A stretch of 64,000 nt of DNA, from NCBI GenBank assembly GCA_020845495.1, contig JADLFM010000050.1, positions 62,001 through 126,000 on the forward strand. The letters are read 5' to 3'. Below are positions 8,624 to 17,785 of the stretch, piece after piece. Made by a program: the position numbers and the translations under genes. The stretch's first letter is position 1, and every line of letters begins with the position of its first letter. A model generated the notes under the pieces. That model had not been told where the DNA came from and searched no databases. It saw only the letters and a program-made list of their open reading frames with translations. Source of the stretch: Chloroflexota bacterium (GTDB taxonomy: Bacteria > Chloroflexota > UBA6077 > JACCZL01).

Positions 8624-11167
8624 TCAGGCGCGTTCGAGGCGATGAATCGATAGCGACAGATTCTTCGGCTTGTCCGGCCGCACGTCGAAGCGGACGAGGG
8701 CGAGCTCCTCGCTCCCCGCGAAGCTACTCGCGACAATCGTGCCGATGCCGTATTCGGCGTGCGTGACACGCTCGCCACGGCCAAACGACGGCGTGCGAGC
8801 CGCTTTCGAGACGCTCGGGCGGTCGACCGGGCTCGCCGGACGGGCGGCTGGGGTCCGCGCGGCGCCGGCCGTATCGGGCTGCCAGGATGTGTGCGAGACT
8901 GAACGACCGGCCGAGCGTCTGTCGTCGCCCCGGCCAGTGCTACCCGAGTCACCCGGGGTCGGGTCGTCGGCGGGAGCCAGGTCGTCGGCCGGACTGACAT
9001 CACTGTCGACGTCCCGGGTGTCGAGGCTGGCGTAGGGGTCGGCGGCCCTGCGCGTGAGCGGCGCGTCGCTCCAGGGCAGGTGACGTGAGGCGACGCCCCG
9101 GTCCGGTCCGCCGCTCGCGCTCCGGCTCATCCGGCCAGCCGACTGCTGGCCCCAGCCGCCCACCGCGGACGTACCGCGATTGGCGCCGCCGACTGCCCGA
9201 CTGAACGACGTGTCGAGCAGGTGAGCCGGGATATCCTGGAGGAAGCGTGACGGCGATGAGAGCGCCTCGCTGCCGTAGGTCGTGCGTCGGAAGGCGTGCA
9301 CTAGAAAAAGGGCGCGCATCGCGCGAGTGACGCCCACATAGAGCAGCCGCCGCTCCTCCTCCAACTGTTCGCGCGTGTCCACGGAGCGGGCATGCGGGCA
9401 GATACCCTCTTCCAGGCCAAGGATGAAGACTACTGGGAATTCCAGCCCCTTGGCCGCGTGCAGGGTGATCAGGGTTACGGCGTCGGACTGGCCCTCCTCC
9501 AGACTGTCCACGTCCTGCACGAGTGCGGCTGCTTCGAGGAAGGACTCTAGCGCCTCGTCGCCGGGCAACTGATCGAAGTCACGCAGCCGGACCCACAACT
9601 CCTGGACGTTCTGCCAGCGCTCGTCGCCCTCCTCAGTGCCGTCGCGGAGGTACTGCTCGTAACCGATCTTCGCGAGCAGATCGGTGAGTGTGTCCGAGAG
9701 CGGCGCCGAGCCAAGGCGCTCGCGAGCCTGCTCGATGGTCTTGACGAACTCGCCGAGGATGGTACGCGGACGCGTCGCCATCGGGACCACCGGTCGGATC
9801 CGGTTGCTGGCTGGATCGATCTCTTCGGTGCCGTCGGCGGCGAGCTTCGCTACCTCGAACAGCGGCTTCGCGAGCCGAGCGGACCAGGCCTGAAGCTCGG
9901 ACATGGTCTTCTGGCCGACACCACGCGTCGGCACGTTGGCGATGCGCAGGAAGCTGACGCCATCGGCCGGGTTGGCAAGCAGCCGCAGGTAGCCCAGGAC
10001 GTCCTTGACCTCGCGGCGCTGATAGAAACGGGTGCCGCCGATCAAGCGATACGGCACCGCATAACGAACGAAGGCATCCTCGATGGCGCGGGACTGCGCA
10101 TTGGTGCGATAGGTGACGGCGACATCCGAATAGGTCGCCCCGGCCCGGCGAAGCGCCTCGACCTGGCGTACGACGAACAGCGCTTCGTCGCGCTCGTCGT
10201 ACGCTTCGTGGAGCACGACCGGTACGCCTTTCGGGTTGTCGGTCCAGAGTCGCTTCGGCTTGCGGCCCAGGTTCGGGGCGATCACCGCGCCGGCGACGTC
10301 GAGGATCGTCTGCGTCGAGCGATAGTTCTGCTCCAGCATCACGATCTTCAGTTCGGGGAAGTCACGCTCGAAGTTGACGATGTTGCGGATGTCGGCCTTG
10401 CGCCAGCCGTAGATCGACTGGTCCTCGTCGCCGACGACGCAGAGGTTGCGGTACTTCTTCCCGAGCAGGCTGATGAGCTGGTACTGGGTAACGTTCGTGT
10501 CCTGGAATTCGTCGACCATCAGGTAGCGGTAGCGCTCCTGGTAGCGCTCCAGGACGTCCGGGCACGAACGGAACAACTCCACCACCCACCCGAGCAGGTC
10601 GTCGAAGTCGAGCGCGCGATTCTCGGCCAGCATCTCGCCGTAGCGGGCGTACAGCTTGGCAACGACCTGCTGCCACAGGCCCTGGGCGCGCGCCGCGAAC
10701 TGCTCGGGGGTGATCAGTTCGCTCTTGGCACCGGAGATGGCCGAGAGCACCGAGCGGGCTGAGTAGCGCTTGTCGTCGATCTCCAGTTCGCGCATGGCGC
10801 GCTTGACGAGATCGATCTGGTCGGCGTCGTCCAGGATGGCGAAGCGCGGGTCGAGGCCGAGGCGGCTACCGTCGATGCGCAGCCAGCGGGCGCACGTGGC
10901 GTGGAACGTCCCGACCGTCAGGTAGCGGGTGCGGCCAGCGCCGAGCAGCGCGTCGAGCCGGTCGCGCATCTCGCGGGCCGCCTTGTTCGTGAACGTCATC
11001 GCGAGCACGTTGTACGGGTCGACGCCGATCCCGTCGATCAGGTAGGCGATCCGATGGACGATGACACGGGTCTTGCCGGAGCCGGGGCCAGCGACGATCA
11101 AGAGCGGGCCGTCGGTCGTCGTCACGGCCATCCGCTGAGCAGAATTGAGCGTATCGAGCCAGTCCAC
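8624..11167 (-). CDS. pcrA: UvrD/PcrA-type superfamily 1 DNA helicase
   Basis: 847 aa from GTG 11167, giving an N-terminus of MDWLDTLNSAQ as in PcrA. AGGGGAGG lies about 11 nt upstream. ATG 11266 would add 33 unrelated residues. All SF1A motifs are visible: Walker A GPGSGKTR, DEFQDTN (motif II), GDEDQSIYGWR (III), QNYRST (IV), LHAAKGLEFPVVF (V) and LLYVGVTRA (VI). After a disordered Ser/Asp/Arg-rich segment, the end carries the PcrA tudor-like domain (VTHAEYGIGTIVA). This is a 3'-5' helicase acting in nucleotide excision repair and in clearing RNA polymerase or RecA. Its Ser/Asp linker is longer than usual. Confidence 0.95.
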   Translation of the reverse strand: MDWLDTLNSAQRMAVTTTDGPLLIVAGPGSGKTRVIVHRIAYLIDGIGVDPYNVLAMTFTNKAAREMRDRLDALLGAGRTRYLTVGTFHATCARWLRIDGSRLGLDPRFAILDDADQIDLVKRAMRELEIDDKRYSARSVLSAISGAKSELITPEQFAARAQGLWQQVVAKLYARYGEMLAENRALDFDDLLGWVVELFRSCPDVLERYQERYRYLMVDEFQDTNVTQYQLISLLGKKYRNLCVVGDEDQSIYGWRKADIRNIVNFERDFPELKIVMLEQNYRSTQTILDVAGAVIAPNLGRKPKRLWTDNPKGVPVVLHEAYDERDEALFVVRQVEALRRAGATYSDVAVTYRTNAQSRAIEDAFVRYAVPYRLIGGTRFYQRREVKDVLGYLRLLANPADGVSFLRIANVPTRGVGQKTMSELQAWSARLAKPLFEVAKLAADGTEEIDPASNRIRPVVPMATRPRTILGEFVKTIEQARERLGSAPLSDTLTDLLAKIGYEQYLRDGTEEGDERWQNVQELWVRLRDFDQLPGDEALESFLEAAALVQDVDSLEEGQSDAVTLITLHAAKGLEFPVVFILGLEEGICPHARSVDTREQLEEERRLLYVGVTRAMRALFLVHAFRRTTYGSEALSSPSRFLQDIPAHLLDTSFSRAVGGANRGTSAVGGWGQQSAGRMSRSASGGPDRGVASRHLPWSDAPLTRRAADPYASLDTRDVDSDVSPADDLAPADDPTPGDSGSTGRGDDRRSAGRSVSHTSWQPDTAGAARTPAARPASPVDRPSVSKAARTPSFGRGERVTHAEYGIGTIVASSFAGSEELALVRFDVRPDKPKNLSLSIHRLERA

Positions 11168-11199
11168 GAAGCGCGATGCCTCCCCTGAGCGCACTTTGG

Positions 11200-11205
11200 A
11201 GTATA
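11200..11205 (-). promoter_or_regulatory. -10 hexamer TATACT of pcrA
   Basis: On the minus strand TATACT lies 32 nt before GTG 11167, leaving room for a short leader that contains the AGGGGAGG ribosome site at 11179-11186. No strong -35. Confidence 0.45.
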
Positions 11206-11276
11206 CGGTGCTACTCGCCGGGCCTGGCGCATCGACTGTGGCGCCGTGGGCGTGGTCGAGGGGCACGCGGGTCTGG

Positions 11277-11282
11277 TATGAT
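11277..11282 (+). promoter_or_regulatory. Extended -10 (TGGTATGAT) of tRNA-Leu
   Basis: TATGAT preceded by TG-G, 12 nt before the mature tRNA 5' end, fits an extended -10 promoter for the tRNA gene. Confidence 0.5.
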
Positions 11283-11294
11283 CACGTGCGCCGC

Positions 11295-11381
11295 GCCGAA
11301 GTGGCGGAACCGGCAGACGCGCTACGTTCAGGGCGTAGTGGGAGTACTCCCGTGGGGGTTCGAATCCCCCCTTCGGCACCA
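11295..11381 (+). tRNA. tRNA-Leu (anticodon CAG)
   Basis: 87 nt including an encoded CCA. The acceptor stem GCCGAAG pairs with CTTCGGC. The anticodon stem CTACG/CGTAG encloses loop TTCAGGG, with anticodon CAG reading CUG. A long class II variable arm GGGAGTACTCCC and a T arm GGGGG-TTCGAAT-CCCCC follow. The sequence reads through directly into a rho-independent terminator. Confidence 0.97.
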
Positions 11382-11385
11382 GCAG

Positions 11386-11418
11386 GCCACCTGATCGGTA
11401 TGGACGGGTGGCTTTTTT
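11386..11418 (+). terminator. Rho-independent terminator of tRNA-Leu
   Basis: GCCACC (11386-11391) pairs with GGTGGC (11407-11412) and is followed by a run of six T. It begins 5 nt after the CCA end. Confidence 0.85.
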
Positions 11419-11636
11419 CTTGCCGGCGCGGCTCGCCGAGCAGCAGTCTTCCTCGGACGCCTCCGCGGCCTCGCCCATGATGGCGTCGGCCTCGGCGAGC
11501 GGCAGCGTCGGGAAACACGCAGCAGGCTAGTACAGAGTGGCTAGCCAGACACCCGCAACGGGTCATGCACTCGCGTCGATGAGTGCCGTTCTCACCGGTA
11601 TAGCGCGACTTCAACGCGCTCATCCGGGAGAATCGC

Positions 11637-13220
11637 ATGGGCTCTCGAAGGCTGTCGTTCGCGCGGGCTCGCGCGGCTCTCTGGCTCTTCGTCATCGCAA
11701 GCCTCAGCCTGACTCACACGATGTCACTGGATGTCCAACCCGCTCAGGCAGCCAGCGCAGGCTCGCGCATCTCATGGCAAGGCGGTAGCTGGTACCTCCT
11801 GGGAGCCAATGTTCCCTGGTACACCTGGGCCTGCGACTTTGGCTGCGGGTCAGACCGCGGGGTGAGCTCCCCGTCCACGCGTGCGGCCCTGGCCGAACGC
11901 TTCGCGCCATTCCAGGCAGCGGGCGGCACGACGGCGCGCTGGTGGACGTTCCAGGGCAACGCCTGGCAGATCACGCGCGATGGGTCGGGCGCGCCGGCCG
12001 GTCTGGCTCCATCGGTCTATGCGGACTTCGACGCCGCCCTTCAACTGGCCGAGCAGTACGACCTGTACTACGACTTCGTGTTGTTCTCGGCCCCGAGCGC
12101 GTTGCCGTCTGGATGGCTGAGCGATGGTACCCAGCGCGCTCAACTGGCGGCTGCCCTCGCGCCCCTGTTCGCGCGCTACAGTGGCAACCCGCGCGTCTTG
12201 AGCTGGGAAGTCTTCAACGAGCCAGACTTCGACGTCTGGAGCAGCAAAGTCACGGAAGCACATCTCCGGGCAACCGTCAAGGCGGTAGCCGATGCCGTGC
12301 ACGCGAACTCCACTGCCTACGTCACGGTCGGCATGGGGTTCGCCGACGGGCTTCCGATGGTGCAGGGTCTGGGGCTCGATTTCTATCAAGCACACTGGTA
12401 CGACTACATGTCCGGCGGCACCTACTGTATGCGCTGCAACACCTACAGCGACTACCAGTCCAGGTTTGGCCTTGATGCGCCGCTCGTCGTCGGAGAGTTG
12501 TACGCCGGCCCTGAGACCGACGCGCTCCAGCGCTTTGAGGACTTCTACGCGAAGGGTTATGCCGGCACCTGGGCCTGGTCGCTCTTCTGGGACCATACCT
12601 ACGATCGAATGACGGTCGATCTCGGCGCGATGCAGACCTTTCGCAGTCGTCACACTGACATCGGCCCGGTGGGGTCGTCGTCCCCAGTGCCGACGCTGCC
12701 ACCTGTTCCGACCTTGCCACCCACGGCGACCCTGGTCCCGACCTCAACCCTGCTGCCGGCTCCGACCGCCTCGGTCGGTCAACCGACGGCAACCACGAGC
12801 CCAGGCCCGACCGCTACCTCGCCGGTTGCCTCACCGACAGCCATCGCTGCGCCCGCCCCGAAGGATCGTCGGCCGATCAGAATCAGAGTGGCATCTGACG
12901 GGCCGGCTCGTCACACTGGTGCCGGCCCCGCACAGGCTCCCACACCCGGCCGGCGGCTGGTCGTGACAGTGGCGGTCACCACGACCGCCGAACGCCCGTC
13001 CAACCGGCTGCGTGAGCTCCGCTTCGCCGAACCTCGGAACGCCAGGATCGATATCGGGACGGTCCAGGCACGCCCAACGGCCTTTACCTATGCCGTGACC
13101 GGCGGGCCGGTGGAGTTGTCGTTCGCTGTGACGCGCGTCGGCGATGGCCCGTTCCTGGCGCCGTTCACGATCGTCGACGACGATGGTGAGTGGGCGACGT
13201 TTGTCGGCGAGGGCTCCTGA
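11637..13220 (+). CDS. Secreted clan GH-A glycoside hydrolase (GH5-like)
   Basis: 527 aa, ATG with GGGAGA 7 nt upstream. Residues 1-~39 are a signal peptide (hydrophobic 13-28, cut near AQAAS). Residues ~43-340 form a TIM-barrel hydrolase: WEVFNEPDF places the acid/base Glu195, and VVGELYAG places the likely nucleophile Glu287. Four Cys (66, 70 and a CMRC pair) may form disulphides. Residues ~345-410 are a Pro/Thr/Ser linker. Residues ~415-527 are a beta-rich domain that may bind carbohydrate or the cell surface. Inferred role: extracellular breakdown of a beta-linked polysaccharide; the exact substrate cannot be read from sequence. Confidence 0.8.
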   Translation: MGSRRLSFARARAALWLFVIASLSLTHTMSLDVQPAQAASAGSRISWQGGSWYLLGANVPWYTWACDFGCGSDRGVSSPSTRAALAERFAPFQAAGGTTARWWTFQGNAWQITRDGSGAPAGLAPSVYADFDAALQLAEQYDLYYDFVLFSAPSALPSGWLSDGTQRAQLAAALAPLFARYSGNPRVLSWEVFNEPDFDVWSSKVTEAHLRATVKAVADAVHANSTAYVTVGMGFADGLPMVQGLGLDFYQAHWYDYMSGGTYCMRCNTYSDYQSRFGLDAPLVVGELYAGPETDALQRFEDFYAKGYAGTWAWSLFWDHTYDRMTVDLGAMQTFRSRHTDIGPVGSSSPVPTLPPVPTLPPTATLVPTSTLLPAPTASVGQPTATTSPGPTATSPVASPTAIAAPAPKDRRPIRIRVASDGPARHTGAGPAQAPTPGRRLVVTVAVTTTAERPSNRLRELRFAEPRNARIDIGTVQARPTAFTYAVTGGPVELSFAVTRVGDGPFLAPFTIVDDDGEWATFVGEGS

Positions 13221-13347
13221 CTCCGAATGGAACGTGCCGCCTAAACCAGGGCCACCGTGAACACCGTGAAACCCACAGGCGCCGCGCTTCTGGCCCTGTA
13301 GACCCCCCTGGCATTGGTTTAGGGACGCTACTACCTGACGCCACCAC

Positions 13348-14535
13348 CTACGGACAGGTCGAGCCGATGAGCGGCGGTAGGCGCTTCGCAAGTGCGGCCG
13401 CCACGATCTGGTTGCCGCGCGGCGAGTAATGACCGCCTCGCGAAAAGAGTCCAGATACGCCCGACCGATTCGCCTCGCGAGCCAGATCGTCCGTGACGTC
13501 CACCGCGGCAACCCCGGCCGCTTTCAACGCATCGACGAGCGACTCGTAGCCCCGCGCCTGCCGATGTCGCACCGAGACGACCTCCTGCTCCTTCCCCATA
13601 AGCACGACGACCGCCGACGCGCCATCCGCCTCTGCGCTCCGGGCGAACCCTTCCAGTACGCGGGTGGTGACCTCGAAGCGCTCGTCGCCGGGTGTGTACG
13701 CCTGGGCAAGCTGAAAGACGCCTGGCTGCTTCGTCTGGAGCGATGCACGGAAGCGCTGGTAGTGGGCAGTCCGTCCGAGCCGGACCAGGGCAAACGCGTC
13801 GAACGGGTCGGAGGCGAAGATGCCGGGGAAGTACCAGAAATCGTGGGGACCGAGCTGTTGTTCCACCCAGGCCGGATCGTTCAACTGGTCTGCGGATGAC
13901 ACGGGATTCGGCAGGAGTCTTAGGCCGTCCCCGTCGAGAACGTACCGAGGCTTGCTGAGAGCTATGCCGGTCTGGGGGGTGTAGAAGGGCCGGAAGCGGT
14001 TGACCACGCGGTTGACGTTCTCGACCGGAAACCCGATCAGGACGGCACATGGATGGTAGGCCCGTCCGTCGCGCTCGTAGCGCAGCCAGCCCTGGTCCGG
14101 CGCTGACGCCGGGATGCCGAAATCGAGCAGTTCTGAGCCAGACCACTCAGTCTCCAGGCGCGCCGTCCAGCAGTCGGCGTAGTTCACCTCGTCGCAGTGG
14201 ACGAATGAGTCGCCGAACGCGGCGATGCGTCGGAGACCGGCCGGAGCCTCGCGCGGGAACTCTCGGTCGGCCCGCAGCCCGGCCTGGTTCGCACGGTAGA
14301 GAATGCCATCGTCGAGGGCGCTGGCGCCGTGGCCTGGCGACCAGCCAAGCACAGCGTCGAACTGCACGTACGAATCGCCGACATCGAGCCGGGCGAGGTC
14401 CGTACGCGGGTAGGGGAGGGGGAGCAGATCTTGCACCGGCACCGGACTGGCGAGACGGACGTACGCTTCCGCGCCGACGAGGCCGAGCAGAAGGGCGGCG
14501 ACGAGGACGATGATAGAGCGTTGGGATGGCAACAT
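13348..14535 (-). CDS. Membrane-anchored SGNH/GDSL-fold protein
   Basis: 395 aa from ATG 14535; an in-frame start at 14718 would place about 60 unconserved residues before the signal anchor. Residues 5-27 are an N-terminal membrane anchor. Block I is AAFGDSFVHCDE, with the nucleophile Ser. The C-terminal block reads RGGHYSPRGNQIVA, so the catalytic His is present but the usual Asp before it is Gly. Related proteins of the AlgX/DltD type add or remove acyl groups on surface polysaccharides. A similar protein is encoded at 21448. Substrate unknown. Confidence 0.7.
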   Translation of the reverse strand: MLPSQRSIIVLVAALLLGLVGAEAYVRLASPVPVQDLLPLPYPRTDLARLDVGDSYVQFDAVLGWSPGHGASALDDGILYRANQAGLRADREFPREAPAGLRRIAAFGDSFVHCDEVNYADCWTARLETEWSGSELLDFGIPASAPDQGWLRYERDGRAYHPCAVLIGFPVENVNRVVNRFRPFYTPQTGIALSKPRYVLDGDGLRLLPNPVSSADQLNDPAWVEQQLGPHDFWYFPGIFASDPFDAFALVRLGRTAHYQRFRASLQTKQPGVFQLAQAYTPGDERFEVTTRVLEGFARSAEADGASAVVVLMGKEQEVVSVRHRQARGYESLVDALKAAGVAAVDVTDDLAREANRSGVSGLFSRGGHYSPRGNQIVAAALAKRLPPLIGSTCP

Positions 14536-14738
14536 GGCGAGACCGGGCGTGAGACTCCAGGCAGCAGTATGGCTGATACGGGGAGGTGAGGCGTTCGGAT
14601 GTCCGGTGGCTCGGCGCCCTGGCCTCTCGTCGGGGCGTACAATGGATCGAGCGTCCCCCACGGCTGGCCCGTGCGCGAAATGCTGGCCAGCGCACTGGCC
14701 TGAGCGTGGGCCGAGCATAGCTTCCAGGAAGCAAGGCC

Positions 14739-15188
14739 ATGGACAGCATTCCGGACATTCGACCTGACCCCTGGCTCACCTGGGTGGTGTACCTCGAGTG
14801 GGCGATCTCGGTCGTCGTGGCTATCGCGATTCTCTGGCGCGAGCGTGCGACGTTGCGGCTGCGCGAGCAGCAGCGGGCGCTCGACGCCCTGGCCGCGCTC
14901 GATACCCTCACCGATGATCGGCCCACGAGCGGCCTGGCCGTGAACGACCTGGTCGTAGGTGATCTGGTGGTGAGCGAACTTGCCGTGAGCGAGCTTGCCA
15001 TGAGCGATCTGTCGCCCGATGACGCGGACGCCGATGAGGCCCCCACAGGCAACTCCGGCGAGCGCCGCCCGCTCGGACGGGCAAGCCCCGGCTCCCGGAC
15101 CTCCCCCTGGCTGTCAGGGCGGCGCGACCTCCCCACGCGTGGCCCGGCCCAACCCAGGAGACGCGATCCCGGCCGGCCCGGACGCTGA
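14739..15188 (+). CDS. Small single-helix membrane protein with five-residue repeats
   Basis: 149 aa, ATG with AGGAAGC upstream; TACAAT at 14638-14643 is a possible -10. Residues ~13-31 form one membrane helix, then a short amphipathic helix. Residues ~66-90 are built from five-residue units of the type (L/D)(L)(V/A)V(S/G)(D/E), recalling pentapeptide-repeat or amphipathic structures. The C-terminal third is Arg/Pro-rich and low complexity. The DNA shows matching 15-bp periodicity. No family recognised; the C-terminus could be non-conserved, and the gene call itself is moderate. Confidence 0.45.
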   Translation: MDSIPDIRPDPWLTWVVYLEWAISVVVAIAILWRERATLRLREQQRALDALAALDTLTDDRPTSGLAVNDLVVGDLVVSELAVSELAMSDLSPDDADADEAPTGNSGERRPLGRASPGSRTSPWLSGRRDLPTRGPAQPRRRDPGRPGR

Positions 15189-15486
15189 TCGCCATGAGCG
15201 CGGACGCGCTCCAGGTTGGGGTAGCGTAGGCGGTGTGCCCGATGGATCGCCCGTACGGCCGTGCGCGCTGAGCGAGCCAGCCCCTCGTTACGGCGGCGAG
15301 ATCCGGTCGTGATGCGTCCGCTGCACTCCGGCCGCCGCCGGCCGGGTAGGCTCCTGGGCATGGGTTGGCCTCGCGCACGGGGACTCACCTGGCCGCCCGG
15401 GTGCGGAGGCCGGCGGCCCTTCTGAGGTCGGCGGGTACCTGGAGTATCGGCCGGTGGCGCCAGACCTACTCGACAAGGAGGATGCT

Positions 15487-15738
15487 ATGTTCGCGCCGGT
15501 CGGCGTACACGTGTCGGTGAACGAGGCGGCAGCAACCGCGCGGGTCGAGGTCAGACTTCCCAGCAACGCCCGCCATCTCGCATTCACGGTCTGGCCCTCG
15601 CCGCACGGTCGAGGCTGGGACGTCCGCGAGCCCATCGGCGGTGCGTTCGCGTGGCGTGAGTCGTTCGACGACGCGCTCGGGGTCGCGGTGGCAGCGGCCA
15701 GCGAGACGCTCGACGACGCTGGCGGTTTCCTGATCTGA
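15487..15738 (+). CDS. Small hypothetical protein
   Basis: 83 aa from ATG 15487, which has an excellent AAGGAGG 5 nt upstream; a start at 15454 lacks one. The protein is soluble, mixed alpha/beta, with a WPSPHGRGWDVREP segment and an Ala-rich C-terminal helix. No motif identified. The 298 nt before it (15189-15486) hold no gene I can support. Confidence 0.6.
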   Translation: MFAPVGVHVSVNEAAATARVEVRLPSNARHLAFTVWPSPHGRGWDVREPIGGAFAWRESFDDALGVAVAAASETLDDAGGFLI

Positions 15739-15982
15739 ATCCAGCGTCGTCCATGGTGCGTCGGGCTCGGGTAGCTGATGCCGGGCTGTCGGCGAGGCGG
15801 GCGAGCGGGTGCGGGCGCTTTCGCGGTCTGTACCTGCTGCTAACCGAGAGGAGCATGGAGCGGCTAGCAGCATCGCCAGAGCGCCATCACCCCACGGCGG
15901 GGAACCTGGTCGCCTGGCGACTCCGAACCGCAAGAATTCTGCGAGGACCAGGGCCAACGTCTCTGGTCCTGGTGAGTCGCGC

Positions 15983-16141
15983 TCAGTATCGATACGCCCA
16001 CGGTACGGCGAAGAGCCAGGAAAAGAAGAGCCAGATGAGCACCAGGAGGATCAGCAGGTACAGGCATCCGCAGCCGGAGAACGGCCGGTTGGTGTACCCG
16101 TAGTAGCGACGGTGCCAGGGATCTGGTGGGGGAACGGCCAC
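15983..16141 (-). CDS. 52-residue single-helix membrane protein
   Basis: The minus-strand frame is long (to 16396), but the credible start is GTG 16141 with AAGGAG 6 nt upstream. The result is a 52-aa protein: a short Pro-rich, Tyr/Arg-rich N-terminus, a CGC motif, then one strongly hydrophobic helix rich in Leu/Ile/Phe/Trp and the end PWAYRY. Upstream residues of the long frame have no protein-like character. Function unknown. It is downstream of, and co-directional with, the phosphodiesterase gene (127 nt gap). Confidence 0.6.
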   Translation of the reverse strand: MAVPPPDPWHRRYYGYTNRPFSGCGCLYLLILLVLIWLFFSWLFAVPWAYRY

Positions 16142-16268
16142 CTCAAGCTCCTTGCCATTTTGGGCGCGAGGCAGCAACTTGCATGCCGTTTCACTGGCGG
16201 CTCGCCTGTTGGGCTGTATCTGCGTGGCCCGATGGATGGCGCGGATATTGATGCAGACTGTGCCCGTG

Positions 16269-17762
16269 TCAAGAGTGAAGCCGCCGGACTGAGCGCAGGT
16301 AGCGCCGCTCAGGATCGGACCACACGACCTCGATGCGCGACGCTCCAAGGTCGAGGTGCTCGATCGCAGGCCTGGGCGCGGGGGTCGGCCGCTCATGCGC
16401 CGCCTCGGCGATTGTCTCGCTGCTCAGCGCCTCGGCGAGCACCCGGCCGTCGAGCGGGGCCGGCGGCGTCAGTCCAAGGAGCGTGAGCAAGGTAGGAGTG
16501 AGATCGACGAGGCCCGCCGGCGCCGTCGACACGGCCCCGGACTCGATGCCCGCGCCGGCCAGGATCAGCGTGTTGCGGGTTTCCCAGCGGCTCGCTCCGC
16601 CGTGGGTGGCGAGGTTCGGCGACGGCGTGGCTGCCGCGCGCCCGGCCCATCCATGCTCGTTCTGGCCGTCGTCCCATGCGAACGTGACCAGCAGATCCGG
16701 CGCGAGCGGTCCGCCGTGTCCAATCGCTCCCAGCGGTAGGGTACCGTCGAGCGTCGGGTGATCGTTGGCGCCACTGAAGACGGCCGCGACGTCGGGCAGG
16801 TCGTAGAGACGGCCCACGAGCCGGCTCAGACAGCGGCCGCTGCCGCCGGGCGCGTAGAGGAGTGCTGCGCCCCCGTTCGTCGCCACGAGGCACGCTTCGT
16901 CCCCGGCCACTTCCGCAAGTTCGGTTGCCACGTCAACCTGGCGGTCCACCTGCACGTAGCCGTGGTCCGAGACGACGGCAATCGTCACGTCGCGGTCCAG
17001 TCCGGCCGCCCGGTAGGCGTCGAGCAGCGCGCCCAGGTGCTCGTCAGCGTCGCGAATGGCGCGCAGGCTAGCCGGGTGGCCGAGCCCGAAGCGGTGCTGG
17101 CTGGTGTCCGGGTCATCGTGCCAGACGAGCAAGAGATCTGGCCGGTGCTCAGGAATCACGATCTCAGCGGCGGCGCGGGCGAACCAGCCAGTCCGTTCCG
17201 TGTTCGGGGCGGTACGCTCCGGGAGCGGTCCGAGCCGTGCCTCGAATGCCGCCAACTCCGCGCCCGTCGAGAGTGTCGGATGGATCAGTACGTCGCCGCG
17301 CTCTCTGAGGCGCGGATGGAGCATCTGAGCTGAGCCGCGCGTGCCGCTGCTGACGATGGCGGTACGGCCCCCGGCTCGCCCGATCGTGTCCGCGAGTGTC
17401 GCCTCACGGAACACGCCGTATGCCTCGCCTATCTGGGCCACGCTGTCTCCCTCGCCGATCGAGATGAGCACGCTCGGGTCGACGCGCGGCGCTGAGAAGA
17501 GGTTGGCTGGCAGGCCGTGCCGTCGTGGCAACGTGCCCGTTGCCAGGGTGGCCGCGTTGACGCGCGTGACGGTCGGGACGATGGCGTGACTCTCGTCGAA
17601 GCGAACGCCCCGCGCTGCGAGGGCGTGGAGATTCGGCATGAGGTCGGGTGTGATGAAGTCTGGCCGCAGGCCGTCCATCACCATGACCAGGGCGCGGGTG
17701 GCACGCCGCTGGCTCGATCCTCGCCCGCCGATAGGTTGGCTGTTCGTTCGATGGTGAGTCAT
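16269..17762 (-). CDS. Type I phosphodiesterase / alkaline-phosphatase-superfamily hydrolase
   Basis: 497 aa, ATG with GAGGA 7 nt upstream. Metal and nucleophile residues of the superfamily are visible: MDGLRPD (metal Asp), VTRVNAATLATG (nucleophile Thr), WHDDPDTSQHRFG (Asp/His ligands), VSDHGY and a later THGG His. This matches type I nucleotide pyrophosphatase/phosphodiesterases. No signal peptide is evident, so it may act in the cytoplasm or be exported otherwise. It starts 23 nt after the MFS stop and is probably the third gene of an opgC-like/MFS/phosphodiesterase operon. The substrate could be a phosphodiester in a lipid or glycan. Confidence 0.85.
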   Translation of the reverse strand: MTHHRTNSQPIGGRGSSQRRATRALVMVMDGLRPDFITPDLMPNLHALAARGVRFDESHAIVPTVTRVNAATLATGTLPRRHGLPANLFSAPRVDPSVLISIGEGDSVAQIGEAYGVFREATLADTIGRAGGRTAIVSSGTRGSAQMLHPRLRERGDVLIHPTLSTGAELAAFEARLGPLPERTAPNTERTGWFARAAAEIVIPEHRPDLLLVWHDDPDTSQHRFGLGHPASLRAIRDADEHLGALLDAYRAAGLDRDVTIAVVSDHGYVQVDRQVDVATELAEVAGDEACLVATNGGAALLYAPGGSGRCLSRLVGRLYDLPDVAAVFSGANDHPTLDGTLPLGAIGHGGPLAPDLLVTFAWDDGQNEHGWAGRAAATPSPNLATHGGASRWETRNTLILAGAGIESGAVSTAPAGLVDLTPTLLTLLGLTPPAPLDGRVLAEALSSETIAEAAHERPTPAPRPAIEHLDLGASRIEVVWSDPERRYLRSVRRLHS

Positions 17763-17785
17763 GCGCGTTCCTCATCTCGCCGGCG

